DNA of 64,000 nucleotides. Source: Mycolicibacterium mucogenicum DSM 44124 (GTDB lineage: Bacteria; Actinomycetota; Actinomycetes; Mycobacteriales; Mycobacteriaceae). The number at the start of each line of letters is the position of its first letter. Within the stretch, counting starts at the first letter, position 1. The notes beneath the pieces were generated by a model. That model was not told where the DNA came from and searched no databases. It saw nothing but the letters and a program-made list of their open reading frames with translations. Position numbers and translations under genes: made by a program. The stretch lies in assembly GCF_005670685.2 (NCBI RefSeq), contig NZ_CP062008.1:496001-560000 (forward strand). The letters are read 5' to 3'. Positions 15,935-25,945 of the stretch are shown here, one piece after another.

Positions 15935-16932
15935 TGGCACCACGCAAGTCACTGGTCATGGGAGCCAGTGGCTTCCTGGGCTCCCACGTGACGCGCCAGC
16001 TCGTCGAGCGCGGCGACGACGTCCGGGTGCTGCTGCGGGAGACCAGCCCGACCCGCGGCATCGACGACCTCGACGTCGAGCGGTGCTACGGAGACATTTT
16101 CGACGACGACGCGGTGCGGGCCGCGATGGCCGATCGGGACGTCGTCTTCTACTGCGTCGTCGACGCTCGGGCCATGCTGCCGGACCCGGCGCCGTTGTTC
16201 CGTACCAATGTCGACGGACTGCGGCGGGTGCTGGACATCGCGGTCGGCGCCGATCTCGACAAGTTCGTGTTCGTGAGCACCATCTGCACCATCGCCGTCA
16301 GTGACGACGGGTCGGTCGTCACCGAGGACACGCCGTTCAACTGGGCCGACAAGGGTGGCGACTACGTCCGATCACGCCGTGCCGCAGAACAACTCGTGCT
16401 GGATGCGGCGGCGCAACGGGGACTGCCGGCCGTCGCGATGTGTGTGTCGAACACCTATGGCCCGCGGGACTGGCAGCCGACGCCGCACGGTGAGATCGTG
16501 GCGCGTACCGCGGCCGGCCGGATGCGGTTCTATGCCTCGGACGCGGCCGCGGAAGTGGTCGGTATCGAGGACGCCGCCCGCGCGCTGCTCCTGGCCGCCG
16601 AGCACGGCCGCGTGGGGGAGCGGTACATCATCTCGGAGAGCTACCTGCCGCTGCGCACCATCCTGGAGACGGCGGCCGACGAAACCGGTGTCCGGCCACC
16701 ACGATTCGGGGTCCCCAAGGCTGCCATGTACGCGGGTGCCTATGCCACGGAGCCGCTGCGCGCGGTGCGCCCGGGCAAGATTCCGCCGCTGGTCACCATC
16801 ACGCGGCTGCTGCACATGACGTCACCGGCCGACAACGGCAAGGCGCGGCGGGAGCTGGGCTGGGAACCGGAGCCGACGGTGAATGCGATTCGCCGTGCGG
16901 CCCGGTTCTACGCCGACAATCAGTTGGCCTGA
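15934..16932 (+). CDS. NAD-dependent epimerase/dehydratase family protein (3beta-HSD-like)
   Basis: This 332-aa extended SDR starts at ATG 15934, overlapping the previous stop by one base (TGATG). It has the nucleotide-binding motif VMGASGFLGSHVTRQL, TNVDGLRRVLDIA, FVSTICTIAV, and an active-site-like GGDYVRSRRAAEQ in which the YxxxK tyrosine is followed by V-R-S-R, with Arg in place of Lys. SNTYGPRDWQPTPHGEI follows. Such proteins reduce flavonols, dihydrokaempferol or 3beta-hydroxysteroids. The missing lysine is worth checking against relatives. It ends the right-arm operon and overlaps the convergent NTF2-fold gene by 13 bp. Confidence 0.82.
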   Translation: MAPRKSLVMGASGFLGSHVTRQLVERGDDVRVLLRETSPTRGIDDLDVERCYGDIFDDDAVRAAMADRDVVFYCVVDARAMLPDPAPLFRTNVDGLRRVLDIAVGADLDKFVFVSTICTIAVSDDGSVVTEDTPFNWADKGGDYVRSRRAAEQLVLDAAAQRGLPAVAMCVSNTYGPRDWQPTPHGEIVARTAAGRMRFYASDAAAEVVGIEDAARALLLAAEHGRVGERYIISESYLPLRTILETAADETGVRPPRFGVPKAAMYAGAYATEPLRAVRPGKIPPLVTITRLLHMTSPADNGKARRELGWEPEPTVNAIRRAARFYADNQLA

Positions 16933-17342
16933 TCGGCGGGCTGCTCGAACGTCATGGCCTCGAGGTTCCAGTACCCGCGCAGGTTGGTGATGAGCCCCGC
17001 GGCGTTGACCTTGTAGGTGAAGACGCCGCGGACGCTGGCCACGAAGCCGTTCGGGAATTCGGTGCGCAGCACCAGGATGTAGGCGATCTCGTCGGGCGAG
17101 CTCGACGGGAACGTCTCTTCGCACGTGACTGTCAGCTGGTTCGGGCCGATGTTGGTGTCGTAGAAGGCGGCGAGCGCCTCCTTGCCCTTCACTCCCGTGC
17201 CATCGGGGTTGGTGACGGCCTCGCCGATCGGGTCTTCGACGACGATGTCGTCGGCCATCAGGGCCAGCCAGCCCTCGCGGTCGTGGCTCTGCACGCACCG
17301 CCACGACGACTGCGAGGCGATGACAACGGGATTGTCGGACAA
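16920..17342 (-). CDS. NTF2-fold (SnoaL/ketosteroid-isomerase-like) protein, Rv0760c-like
   Basis: This 140-aa protein has the NTF2-like pattern: LSDNPVVIASQSSWRCVQSHDREGWLALMADDIVVEDPIG, then GKEALAAFYDTNIG and beta strands ending in YWNLEAMTFEQP. M. tuberculosis Rv0760c of the same length adopts a ketosteroid-isomerase-like fold that binds steroids, from family knowledge. I chose TTG 17342 because AGGAGG lies about 8 bp upstream and any upstream start would read through the 17368-17399 hairpin. It belongs to the adh side of the minus-strand cluster. Confidence 0.82.
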   Translation of the reverse strand: MSDNPVVIASQSSWRCVQSHDREGWLALMADDIVVEDPIGEAVTNPDGTGVKGKEALAAFYDTNIGPNQLTVTCEETFPSSSPDEIAYILVLRTEFPNGFVASVRGVFTYKVNAAGLITNLRGYWNLEAMTFEQPADQAN

Positions 17343-17367
17343 GGGTTTTCCTCCTACGGACAACGCC

Positions 17368-17399
17368 GAGTCGGCCTGGGAGGTGCCCCAGGCCGACTC
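17368..17399 (-). terminator. Strong stem-loop downstream of adhB-like gene
   Basis: GAGTCGGCCTGG pairs perfectly over 12 bp with CCAGGCCGACTC around an 8-nt loop. It lies between the alcohol dehydrogenase stop (17413) and the NTF2-fold gene start (17342). There is no U-tract, as is usual for mycobacterial hairpin terminators. It may attenuate read-through between the two genes. Confidence 0.65.
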
Positions 17400-17412
17400 A
17401 GCGGAAGTGGGT

Positions 17413-18543
17413 TCAGCGGTCGGCGTCGGTGTACCGGATGACACCACGGATGTTGCGGCCCTCCAGCATGTCGGCGTAGCCCTCGTTGATCTGCTCCAGC
17501 TTGTACTGGCGGGTGACCATGTCGTCGAGGTTGAGGCGGCCGGCCTTGTACATGGCCAGCAGCGACGGGATGTCGTGGTGCGGGTTGCCGCCGCCGAAGA
17601 TGGTGCCCTGCAGGCGCTTCTGCATCAGCGTCAGCATCGACAGGTTGAGCTTCACGTCCAGGCTGGCCATGTTCGCCACCGCGGTGACGACACAGGTGCC
17701 GCCCTTGCTGGTGATGTTCAGGTAGTTGTCGATGTCCTCGCCGTGCAGCTCACCGACGGTGACGATGGTCTTGGTGGCCATGCGGCCCTCGGTGACCTCC
17801 GCGACGCCGGCCATGGCGCTGAAGATGTCCGGGTAGGCGTGGGTGGCGCCGAACTTCAGCGCGTTGTCGCGTTTGAACTCAACGGGATCCACGACGAAGA
17901 CGTTGCGGGCGCCGGCGTTCAGCGCGCCCTGGAGTGCGCCGGTACCGACACCGCCGACACCGACGATGCAGACGTCGTCACCGGGGCGGACGTCGCCGCT
18001 GCGGACGGCCGAGCCGTAGCCGGTGGTGACGCCGCAGCCGACCAGGCAGGCCACCTCGAACGGGATGGTGGGGTCGATCTTCACGACCGAGCTCTTGTGC
18101 ACCACCATGTACGGGCTGAAGGTGCCCAACAGGGTCATCGGGAGGACCGGCGTGCCGTCGGCGGCGTGGACGCGGTGGGTGCCGTCGGAGACTGCGGTGC
18201 CGGTCAGCAGGTACATGCCGAGATCGCACAGGTTGCGCATGCCGGCCTGACACGACGGGCATTCACCACACGAGGGGATGAACGACAGCACGACGTGGTC
18301 GCCGACGGCGATGTGGTCGACACCGGGGCCCACCTCGACCACGATGCCCGCACCCTCATGACCACCGAGGACGGGGAATCCGGCCATCGGGATGTCGCCG
18401 GTCACCAGGTGGTGGTCCGAGTGGCACATGCCCGAGGCTTCCATCTGGATCTTGACCTCGTCCTTGACGGGGTCACCGATCTCGATCTCCTCGATCGACC
18501 ACGGCTTGTTGAACTCCCAGATGAGAGCACCTTTTGTCTTCAC
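17413..18543 (-). CDS. adhB: Zinc-dependent alcohol dehydrogenase (NDMA-type, AdhB-like)
   Basis: This 376-aa medium-chain zinc alcohol dehydrogenase has the catalytic zinc site CHSDHH and GGHEGAG, the structural zinc cluster CGECPSCQAGMRNLC, and an NAD-binding GVGGVGTGALQG. The start MKTKGALIWEFNKPWSIEEIEIGDPVKDEV and the C-terminal YADMLEGRNIRGVIRYTDADR match M. tuberculosis Rv0761c and NDMA-dependent dehydrogenases. It oxidises primary alcohols to aldehydes with tightly bound nicotinamide cofactor in related enzymes. A KstR-type palindrome sits 17 bp upstream (18560-18573). A hairpin follows its stop codon. Confidence 0.88.
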   Translation of the reverse strand: MKTKGALIWEFNKPWSIEEIEIGDPVKDEVKIQMEASGMCHSDHHLVTGDIPMAGFPVLGGHEGAGIVVEVGPGVDHIAVGDHVVLSFIPSCGECPSCQAGMRNLCDLGMYLLTGTAVSDGTHRVHAADGTPVLPMTLLGTFSPYMVVHKSSVVKIDPTIPFEVACLVGCGVTTGYGSAVRSGDVRPGDDVCIVGVGGVGTGALQGALNAGARNVFVVDPVEFKRDNALKFGATHAYPDIFSAMAGVAEVTEGRMATKTIVTVGELHGEDIDNYLNITSKGGTCVVTAVANMASLDVKLNLSMLTLMQKRLQGTIFGGGNPHHDIPSLLAMYKAGRLNLDDMVTRQYKLEQINEGYADMLEGRNIRGVIRYTDADR

Positions 18544-18559
18544 CGCATGTGCCTTCCAC

Positions 18560-18573
18560 TAGAACCTGTTTCA
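18560..18573. promoter_or_regulatory. KstR-type operator upstream of adhB-like gene
   Basis: TAGAACCTGTTTCA matches TnnAACnnGTTnnA at all six fixed positions plus both end bases. It is 17 bp upstream of the alcohol dehydrogenase ATG, a position compatible with overlap of the core promoter. Confidence 0.6.
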
Positions 18574-18636
18574 GTTAGCGTAGAGGGAAAAGTTACGTTC
18601 GTCACACCCCACCCCCAATAACCGCTCGGCCGGTTT

Positions 18637-19200
18637 TCACCAGATCGGGACGGGAGCCTCGCCCAGGGGGTAGTAACCCGGCAGCTGCTCGCCGGCCAGG
18701 CTGCGCTGGATGCGCTGCTGCATGCCCTTCGACAGTTTCCCGGCCGTCATCAGGTCGAGGTAGAGCTTCTGCACGTGGCCGAAGTCGAAGAAATCGCGCT
18801 GCCAGGCGATCTTCGGTTCACCGTCGACGTTCTCCAGCCGGAACCAGCTGCCGCCGATGCCGTAGATCTCGCGCGCGGGGGCCGAGGCGTCGTCCGGATC
18901 TGTCACGACCTGCTTCCAGAAGCCGACGACCTCACCTTGCTTGTCGTCGATCACCACCCGCTGGTACGGGTATTTCCAGCCTTCGAGGCCCTCCATCTCC
19001 AAACCCAGTGCAATGTCGCGGATTTCGGCCTTACCGAGGCACATGACGTCCTCTTTGGGGCCGATGTTCCAGCCGTACGTGGCGTCGTCGGTGTAGAAGT
19101 CGGCCATGGGCTTCCAGTCGCCGGCGGCCTCGGCGTCACGGTTGACCTGCAGCCACCGCTCGACCCACTCTTCGAGTTGTTCGCGGGGGAATGACGTCAT
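18637..19200 (-). CDS. Rv0762c-like NTF2-fold protein
   Basis: The 187-aa protein starts at ATG 19200 with AAAGGA upstream. The pattern VERWLQVNRDAEAAGDWKPMADFYTDDATYGWNIG and AWQRDFFDFGHVQKLYLDLM suggests an NTF2/SnoaL-type alpha-beta fold. Rv0762c of M. tuberculosis has the same place in the cyp51 operon. No catalytic assignment is possible from sequence alone. It follows the ferredoxin by 17 bp and ends the cyp51 operon. Confidence 0.75.
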   Translation of the reverse strand: MTSFPREQLEEWVERWLQVNRDAEAAGDWKPMADFYTDDATYGWNIGPKEDVMCLGKAEIRDIALGLEMEGLEGWKYPYQRVVIDDKQGEVVGFWKQVVTDPDDASAPAREIYGIGGSWFRLENVDGEPKIAWQRDFFDFGHVQKLYLDLMTAGKLSKGMQQRIQRSLAGEQLPGYYPLGEAPVPIW

Positions 19201-19217
19201 TGTCTTGTCCTTTGTTT

Positions 19218-20774
<1,557 letters not shown>

Positions 20775-20778
<4 letters not shown>

Positions 20779-21629
20779 TTGCTCTCATTGCTCCTCGCGT
20801 CCGCGGGTTCCGGCATCCCTTGCTCGCCCAACGCGAGCGACTGACGGTCCTTGGCCTCGGTCAGTGGCGCCTCGGGCTGTAGTTCCATGTTGGCGATGAA
20901 CCCGCCGCGCGGGGTCTCGGCGACGAACGTGATGGCACGGGCCAGGTCCGCCGCGCGCAGGAAGTAGCTGTGGCGGGCCTGCCCCCACTTGGCCCAATCC
21001 TCAAGGGCCGGGCCGATTTTCTCGGCCGGCAGGCTCCAGCCCATGGACGTCATGGTCGGGCCGGGATGCACCACCGAGGCGCGGACGCCAGTGCCTTCCA
21101 GCTCCATCTGGAAGTTGGTGACCATCGCGACCAGCCCGGCCTTCGCGGCGCCGTAGGCGCCCATGTGCGGACGCTGGCGCAGCGCCACGTCGGAGCCGAC
21201 GAAGATCAGGTCGCCACGCCGGCGCTCGACCATGCCGTCGAGAACGGCGCGGGCCATCCGGTTGGCGCCGACGAGGTGAATCTGCAACTGCTCGGCGAAC
21301 TCGTCGGTGCTCATCTCGTGCAGCCGGCCGAAGTTGGTGTCGCCGGCGCCGGTGACCAGGACCTCGATGTCCCCGAGAGCGGCCGTCGCCTTGGCGACGA
21401 AGTTCTCGACCGATGCGGTGTCGGTGACGTCGAGCGGCAGCGCAATTGCTTCTCCGCCTTCGGCTTTGATCTGGTCGACGAGTTCCTGACACTTCTCCAC
21501 TCGGCGGGCGCCGAGCGCGACCGGGAAGCCGCGCGCGGCGAGTGCCGTCGCCGTCGCGGCGCCGATGCCGGACGAGGCGCCGGCCACGATGGCAGGGCGG
21601 CGGGAAGGGTGTGGTTCGAAACGGGCCAT
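20775..21629 (-). CDS. SDR family oxidoreductase (Rv0765c-like)
   Basis: This 284-aa classical SDR has AGASSGIGAATATALA, LVTGAGDT, GSDVALRQ and an active site GAYGAAKAGLVAMV (YxxxK). Its start ATG lies immediately next to the CYP123 stop, and its end overlaps the cyp51 start by 4 bp. It probably oxidises or reduces a hydroxyl group on a sterol-like or lipid substrate in step with the two P450s of the operon (inference from position). Confidence 0.88.
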
Positions 21630-22859
21630 TTAGCGTGCCTTCACTGTCATTGGGAGATGGGCAAATCCGCGTACGGAACTCGAGTGGACGCGGACGCAGT
21701 TGTCCTCGTCGACCTCGTAGCCGCGGATACGTTTGAACAGTTCGGTGAGGGCGACCCGGGCCTCCATGCGGGCCAGGTGAGCGCCCAGGCAGAAGTGCGC
21801 GCCGCTGCCGAAACTCACGAGCTTCGAACCGATGTCACGGCCGATGCGGTATTCGTCGGGCGCCTCGAACACCCGCTCGTCGCGGTTGGCCGAGCCGGCC
21901 AGCAGAATCAGCACGTCACCGGCGGGGACGGTGGTGCCGTAGAACTCGAGGTCCTCGACGACGGCCCGGGCCAGGAGCTGGCTGGAGGTGTCGTAGCGCA
22001 GCGTCTCCTCGATCCACGGCGAGATCAGCTCGTGGTCGTCGAAGACCGGCGCCAGCTGGTCGGGGTTCTGGTATCCCCAATAAGCCGCATTGGCAAGTAG
22101 TTTCGTGGTTGTCTCGTTGCCGGCGATGACCATGAGAAACAGGAATGCCATGATCTCGTCGTCGGTGAGCTTGTCGCCGTCGATCTCGGCTTCCACCAGC
22201 GCCGAGGTGAGGTCGTCGGACAGACTCTTGCGGCGCTGCTTGACCATGTCGGCGTAGTACATCAGCAGCTCACCCGATGCGGCCATGGCAGACGCCGGGA
22301 CGTCGGCCGTCCCGTCTTCGCGATGCATCACGCCGTCGGCCAGTGCGCGGATGCGCACGCGGTCTTCTTGTGGGACGCCCATCAGCTCGCTGATGACGTC
22401 CATCGGCAGCTTGCCCGCGAAATCGTCGACGTAGTCAAAGGTGTTGTGCTGCAGCGCTTCATTGAGATGCTGGACGGCGATCTCGGTGACCCGGCCTTCC
22501 AGCTCGCGGATGCGACGCGGCGTGAAGCCCTTGGAGACCAGGGTGCGCAGCCGCAGGTGCGCCGGATCGTCAAGGGCCAGGAAGGACATCACGCGGTGGG
22601 CTTCGTCGTTGCGCGAGATCGGATCCAGCGAGACGCCGTGCTTGTTGGACAGCGCGGTGCTGTTCCGGAAACCGCGCAGCACGTCCTCGTGGCGGGACAG
22701 GGCCCAGAAGTTGAGCTTGTCGTTACGGTAGATCGGCGCCTCGTCCCGCAGGCGCCGGTAGTACGGGTACGGGTCCTCGTGGAAGTCGTAGCTGTACGGG
22801 TCGATCAGCAGCTCCACTTGCCGGGGCGAGCGAAGCGACGGGGATGGGTTTGTCGTCAC
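21630..22859 (-). CDS. cyp123: Cytochrome P450 CYP123
   Basis: This 409-aa P450 of bacterial class has RLRDEAPIYRND, an I-helix VIAGNETTTKLL (AGxxTT), a K-helix EETLRYD, and a heme loop FGSGAHFCLGAHLARME. Sequence and gene position match M. tuberculosis CYP123 (Rv0766c). The first 15 residues ([15 protein letters not shown]) include a copy of the dispersed 20-bp repeat read in reverse, so the N-terminus is probably lengthened. The start ATG overlaps the TetR stop (ATGA). Confidence 0.92.
   Translation of the reverse strand: MTTNPSPSLRSPRQVELLIDPYSYDFHEDPYPYYRRLRDEAPIYRNDKLNFWALSRHEDVLRGFRNSTALSNKHGVSLDPISRNDEAHRVMSFLALDDPAHLRLRTLVSKGFTPRRIRELEGRVTEIAVQHLNEALQHNTFDYVDDFAGKLPMDVISELMGVPQEDRVRIRALADGVMHREDGTADVPASAMAASGELLMYYADMVKQRRKSLSDDLTSALVEAEIDGDKLTDDEIMAFLFLMVIAGNETTTKLLANAAYWGYQNPDQLAPVFDDHELISPWIEETLRYDTSSQLLARAVVEDLEFYGTTVPAGDVLILLAGSANRDERVFEAPDEYRIGRDIGSKLVSFGSGAHFCLGAHLARMEARVALTELFKRIRGYEVDEDNCVRVHSSSVRGFAHLPMTVKAR
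22824..22844 (+). repeat. Dispersed 20-bp repeat, copy 2 (in cyp123 start)
   Basis: GGCGAGCGAAGCGACGGGGA differs from the phoR and purQ copies at the central base (A for C) and one base near the end. It occupies codons about 6-12 of cyp123 on the opposite strand. Confidence 0.65.
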
Positions 22860-23461
22860 GCGTTGTCTCCCACGATGAGTCCGACGACATAGGAAAGCCG
22901 GTCGGCGATCTGGTGATAGGTGTAGACGCCGCTGCCGGCGTTGACGAGCGCACCGAAGTACGTCATCTCGAGGGCGGACAGCAGGCGCGGATCGGCGTCG
23001 GGGCCGACGGCCGAGCGGATGCGTTTGTGGATTTCGCCACCGATGCGGTCGCGCACCTTGCGGACCGTCTCGTCGTCGCCGGACAGCAGGGCCGTCGTGC
23101 AGGCGGCCGCCACCCCCGGTTCGTCGGCGACCACGAGCGCGAGGCTGCGCAGTGCCTGCTCGACACGGCTGGCCCTCGTCTGGTTCACGTCGGTGAAGTA
23201 GGGCACCTGCCGAACCATGTCCAGGTACACCTCGGCGATGAGGTGGTTCTTGGACGAGAAGTAGGTGTAGGCGGTAGCCGGTGCGACCTTGGCGCGCGCC
23301 GCGACGGCCCGCACCGTCAGATCGGCGTAGGACGATTCCCGCAGCATCTCGCGACCGGCGGCCAGGACCTTCTGGAAGGTTTCCTCCTGGCGGCGGTTGC
23401 GCGGCTGGTCGTCCGCTTCTTGGCCGGTGCTTGTGAGGGCGGCCACTGCATCGCTGGACAC
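22856..23461 (-). CDS. TetR-family regulator of the cyp51 operon
   Basis: The 201-aa protein has a TetR helix-turn-helix: FQKVLAAGREMLRESSYADLTVRAVAARAKVAPATAYTYFSSKNHLIAEVY. The C-terminal domain is helical and probably binds a ligand. It is read from GTG 23461, which lies inside the palindrome TGGACACATGTCCA (23455-23468), so it very likely represses itself. It heads the operon tetR-cyp123-SDR-cyp51-ferredoxin-Rv0762c, with ATGA overlaps down to cyp51. It is divergent from the aldehyde dehydrogenase operon. Confidence 0.9.
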   Translation of the reverse strand: MSSDAVAALTSTGQEADDQPRNRRQEETFQKVLAAGREMLRESSYADLTVRAVAARAKVAPATAYTYFSSKNHLIAEVYLDMVRQVPYFTDVNQTRASRVEQALRSLALVVADEPGVAAACTTALLSGDDETVRKVRDRIGGEIHKRIRSAVGPDADPRLLSALEMTYFGALVNAGSGVYTYHQIADRLSYVVGLIVGDNA

Positions 23462-23468
23462 ATGTCCA
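23455..23468. promoter_or_regulatory. TetR operator 1 (over the tetR start codon)
   Basis: TGGACACATGTCCA has half-sites TGGACA and TGTCCA separated by two bases. It covers the start codon of the TetR gene. A second copy with the same half-site spacing lies at 23613-23626. Confidence 0.65.
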
Positions 23469-23612
23469 AGTTAGCCGATGGCGCGGTGCGGAAGCAAGAA
23501 GTGTATGAAAAGAGCCTAATAAACCAGCATTTATGCCGCGGTTTAGGTTGCCGATCTCGTCGGACTCTTGCCACTCGGCGGCCCGTGCGGTTATGGTTCG
23601 ACTGAACGTTGT

Positions 23613-23626
23613 CGGACAGCTGTCCA
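23613..23626. promoter_or_regulatory. TetR operator 2 (upstream of aldA)
   Basis: CGGACAGCTGTCCA contains the perfect palindrome GGACAGCTGTCC and the same half-sites as operator 1. It is 46 bp upstream of the aldehyde dehydrogenase start, so the TetR protein probably controls both divergent operons. Confidence 0.65.
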
Positions 23627-23671
23627 GTAAAAATCAGATCGCTGGACGTCGTCCCGAAGGCAGGAGCGCAG

Positions 23672-25141
23672 ATGACCTTGTTGGGTGACGGCGAAAGTCG
23701 CCTTCTCATCGACGGAAAATTGGTGCCGGGTTCGCGAGGCACGTTCCCGACCGTCAATCCCGCGACCGAGGAAGTCCTCGGGGTGGCGGCCGATGCCACG
23801 GTCGGCGACATGATGGACGCCATCGACGCCGCCCGCCGGGCTTTCGACGAGACCGACTGGTCCACCAACGTGGAGCTTCGCGTGCGGTGTCTGCGGCAGC
23901 TACAGCAGGCCATGCGCGACCACGCCGATGAATTGCGCGAACTGACCATCTCGGAGGTCGGCGCACCCCGGATGCTGACCGCCGGAGCGCATTTGGACGG
24001 CCCGATCGAAGACCTGAGCTTCGCCGCGGACACCGCGGAGAGCTACCAGTGGACCACCGACCTGGGACATGCCACGCCGCAGGGGATTCCGACCAACCGG
24101 ACCATTGCCCGCGAGGCTGTCGGGGTCGTCGGTGCCATCACGCCGTGGAACTTCCCGCACCAGATCAATCTGGCCAAGGTCGGCCCGGCACTCGCGGCGG
24201 GCAACACCCTGGTCCTCAAGCCCGCACCGGACACCCCGTGGGTCGCCGCGGTGCTCGGTGAACTGATCACCCAGCACACCGACTTCCCGGCGGGCGCCAT
24301 CAACATCGTCACGTCCCGGGACCACGGCGTCGGCGCCTTGCTGTCGAAACACGCTGACGTGGACATGGTTTCGTTCACCGGCTCGACCGCCACCGGTCGC
24401 GCCGTGATGACCGATGCCGCGGAGACCATCAAGAAGGTGTTCCTGGAACTCGGTGGCAAGTCGGCATTCCTGGTGCTCGACGACGCCGATGTCGCCGCCG
24501 CGTGCGCGATGGCCGCGTTCACGGCGTCGATGCACGCCGGCCAGGGGTGCGCGATCACCACCCGGCTCGTGGTGCCGCGGGCCCGTTACGACGAGGCCGT
24601 TGCGGCCGCCGCCGGCACGATGGGCGGCATCAAGCCCGGTGATCCGTCCAGCCCGCGCACCGTCTGCGGGCCGGTGATCTCGGCCCGCCAGCGTGACCGG
24701 GTGCAGGGCTACCTCGACCTCGCCCTCCAAGAAGGTGGCACGTTCGCCTGTGGTGGCGGCCGGCCGGCCGACCGCGACAAGGGCTTCTTCATCGAGCCGA
24801 CCGTCATTGCTGGCCTGGACAATTCGGCTCGCGTCGCCCGCGAGGAGATCTTCGGGCCCGTGCTCACCGTCATCGCCCACGACGGCGACGACGACGCCGT
24901 CCGCATCGCCAACGACTCGCCGTACGGCCTGTCCGGCACGGTGTTCTCGGCCGACCCGCAGCGGGCGGCCGGCGTGGCGGCGCGGCTGCGGGTCGGCACC
25001 GTCAACGTCAACGGCGGCGTCTGGTACTCCGCCGACGCACCGTTCGGCGGATACAAGCAGTCCGGCAACGGACGGGAGATGGGCATCGCCGGGTTCGAGG
25101 AATACCTGGAGACCAAGTGCATCGCCACGCTGGCCACGTAG
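23672..25141 (+). CDS. aldA: Aldehyde dehydrogenase (AldA, Rv0768-like)
   Basis: This is a 489-aa NAD(P)-dependent aldehyde dehydrogenase. It has the cofactor site TPWNFPHQINLAKVGPALAAGNTLVLKP, FTGSTATGR, the general base Glu259 in LELGGKS, catalytic Cys293 in GQGCAITTR, and EIFGPVLTV. The start ATG 23672 has CAGGAG upstream; the frame remains open to 23609, but that part overlaps operator 2. It would oxidise an aldehyde, perhaps that made by the AdhB-like enzyme of the same region, to an acid. It leads the operon aldA-SDR-HIBADH-CMD-hypothetical. Confidence 0.93.
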   Translation: MTLLGDGESRLLIDGKLVPGSRGTFPTVNPATEEVLGVAADATVGDMMDAIDAARRAFDETDWSTNVELRVRCLRQLQQAMRDHADELRELTISEVGAPRMLTAGAHLDGPIEDLSFAADTAESYQWTTDLGHATPQGIPTNRTIAREAVGVVGAITPWNFPHQINLAKVGPALAAGNTLVLKPAPDTPWVAAVLGELITQHTDFPAGAINIVTSRDHGVGALLSKHADVDMVSFTGSTATGRAVMTDAAETIKKVFLELGGKSAFLVLDDADVAAACAMAAFTASMHAGQGCAITTRLVVPRARYDEAVAAAAGTMGGIKPGDPSSPRTVCGPVISARQRDRVQGYLDLALQEGGTFACGGGRPADRDKGFFIEPTVIAGLDNSARVAREEIFGPVLTVIAHDGDDDAVRIANDSPYGLSGTVFSADPQRAAGVAARLRVGTVNVNGGVWYSADAPFGGYKQSGNGREMGIAGFEEYLETKCIATLAT

Positions 25142-25192
25142 GCGTCAGCGTCCCAAAACCATTGGCTCACAAGAAGTAGACGAGAGGACATC

Positions 25193-25945
25193 ATGAGCAG
25201 GTTCGAGAACAGGGTCGCGATCGTGACCGGCGCGGGCGGCGGCATCGGCCAGGTCTACGCCGAGGCGTTGGCCCGCGAGGGTGCCGCCGTCGTCATCGCC
25301 GATATCAACGTCGAAGGCGCCGAGAAGGTGGCCGCCGGCATCAAGGCCGACGGCGGCAAGGCGCTGGCCGTGCGGGTCGACGTGTCGGACATCGACTCCG
25401 CCAATGACATGGCCGCCCAGGCCGTCGCGGAGTTCGGCGGCATCGACTACCTGGTGAACAACGCCGCGATCTTCGGCGGCATGAAGCTCGACGGCCTGCT
25501 GACCGTCGACTGGGACTACTACCGCAAGTTCATGAGCGTCAACCTCGACGGGGCGCTGGTGTGTACGCGCGCGGTTTTCCCGCACATGGAGAAGCGCGGC
25601 GGCGGGGCCATCGTCAACCAGTCCTCGACTGCCGCATGGGTTTACGCCAACTTCTACGGTCTGGCCAAGGTCGGCGTCAACGGCCTGACGCAGCAGCTCT
25701 CCCGTGAGCTGGGGTGGCGCAACATCCGGATCAACGCGATCGCGCCGGGCCCCATCGACACCGAGGCCAACCGCAGCACCACGCCGCAGGCCATCGTCAA
25801 GCAGATCGTCCAGACCCTGCCGCTGGCGCGGATGGGCACGCCCGAGGATCTCGCCGGCATGTGCCTGTTCCTGCTGTCCGACGAGGCCAGCTGGATCACC
25901 GGGCAGATCTTCAACGTCGACGGCGGACAGATCATCCGGTCATGA
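25193..25945 (+). CDS. SDR family oxidoreductase (Rv0769-like)
   Basis: This 250-aa classical SDR has TGAGGGIGQVYAEALA, VNNAAIF (NNAG region), NQSSTAAW, an active site YGLAKVGVNG (YxxxK), PGPIDTEA and a C-terminal NVDGGQIIRS. Its proportions fit a 3-hydroxyacyl or hydroxysteroid dehydrogenase. It follows aldA by 51 bp and overlaps the next gene by 4 bp. Confidence 0.9.
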   Translation: MSRFENRVAIVTGAGGGIGQVYAEALAREGAAVVIADINVEGAEKVAAGIKADGGKALAVRVDVSDIDSANDMAAQAVAEFGGIDYLVNNAAIFGGMKLDGLLTVDWDYYRKFMSVNLDGALVCTRAVFPHMEKRGGGAIVNQSSTAAWVYANFYGLAKVGVNGLTQQLSRELGWRNIRINAIAPGPIDTEANRSTTPQAIVKQIVQTLPLARMGTPEDLAGMCLFLLSDEASWITGQIFNVDGGQIIRS

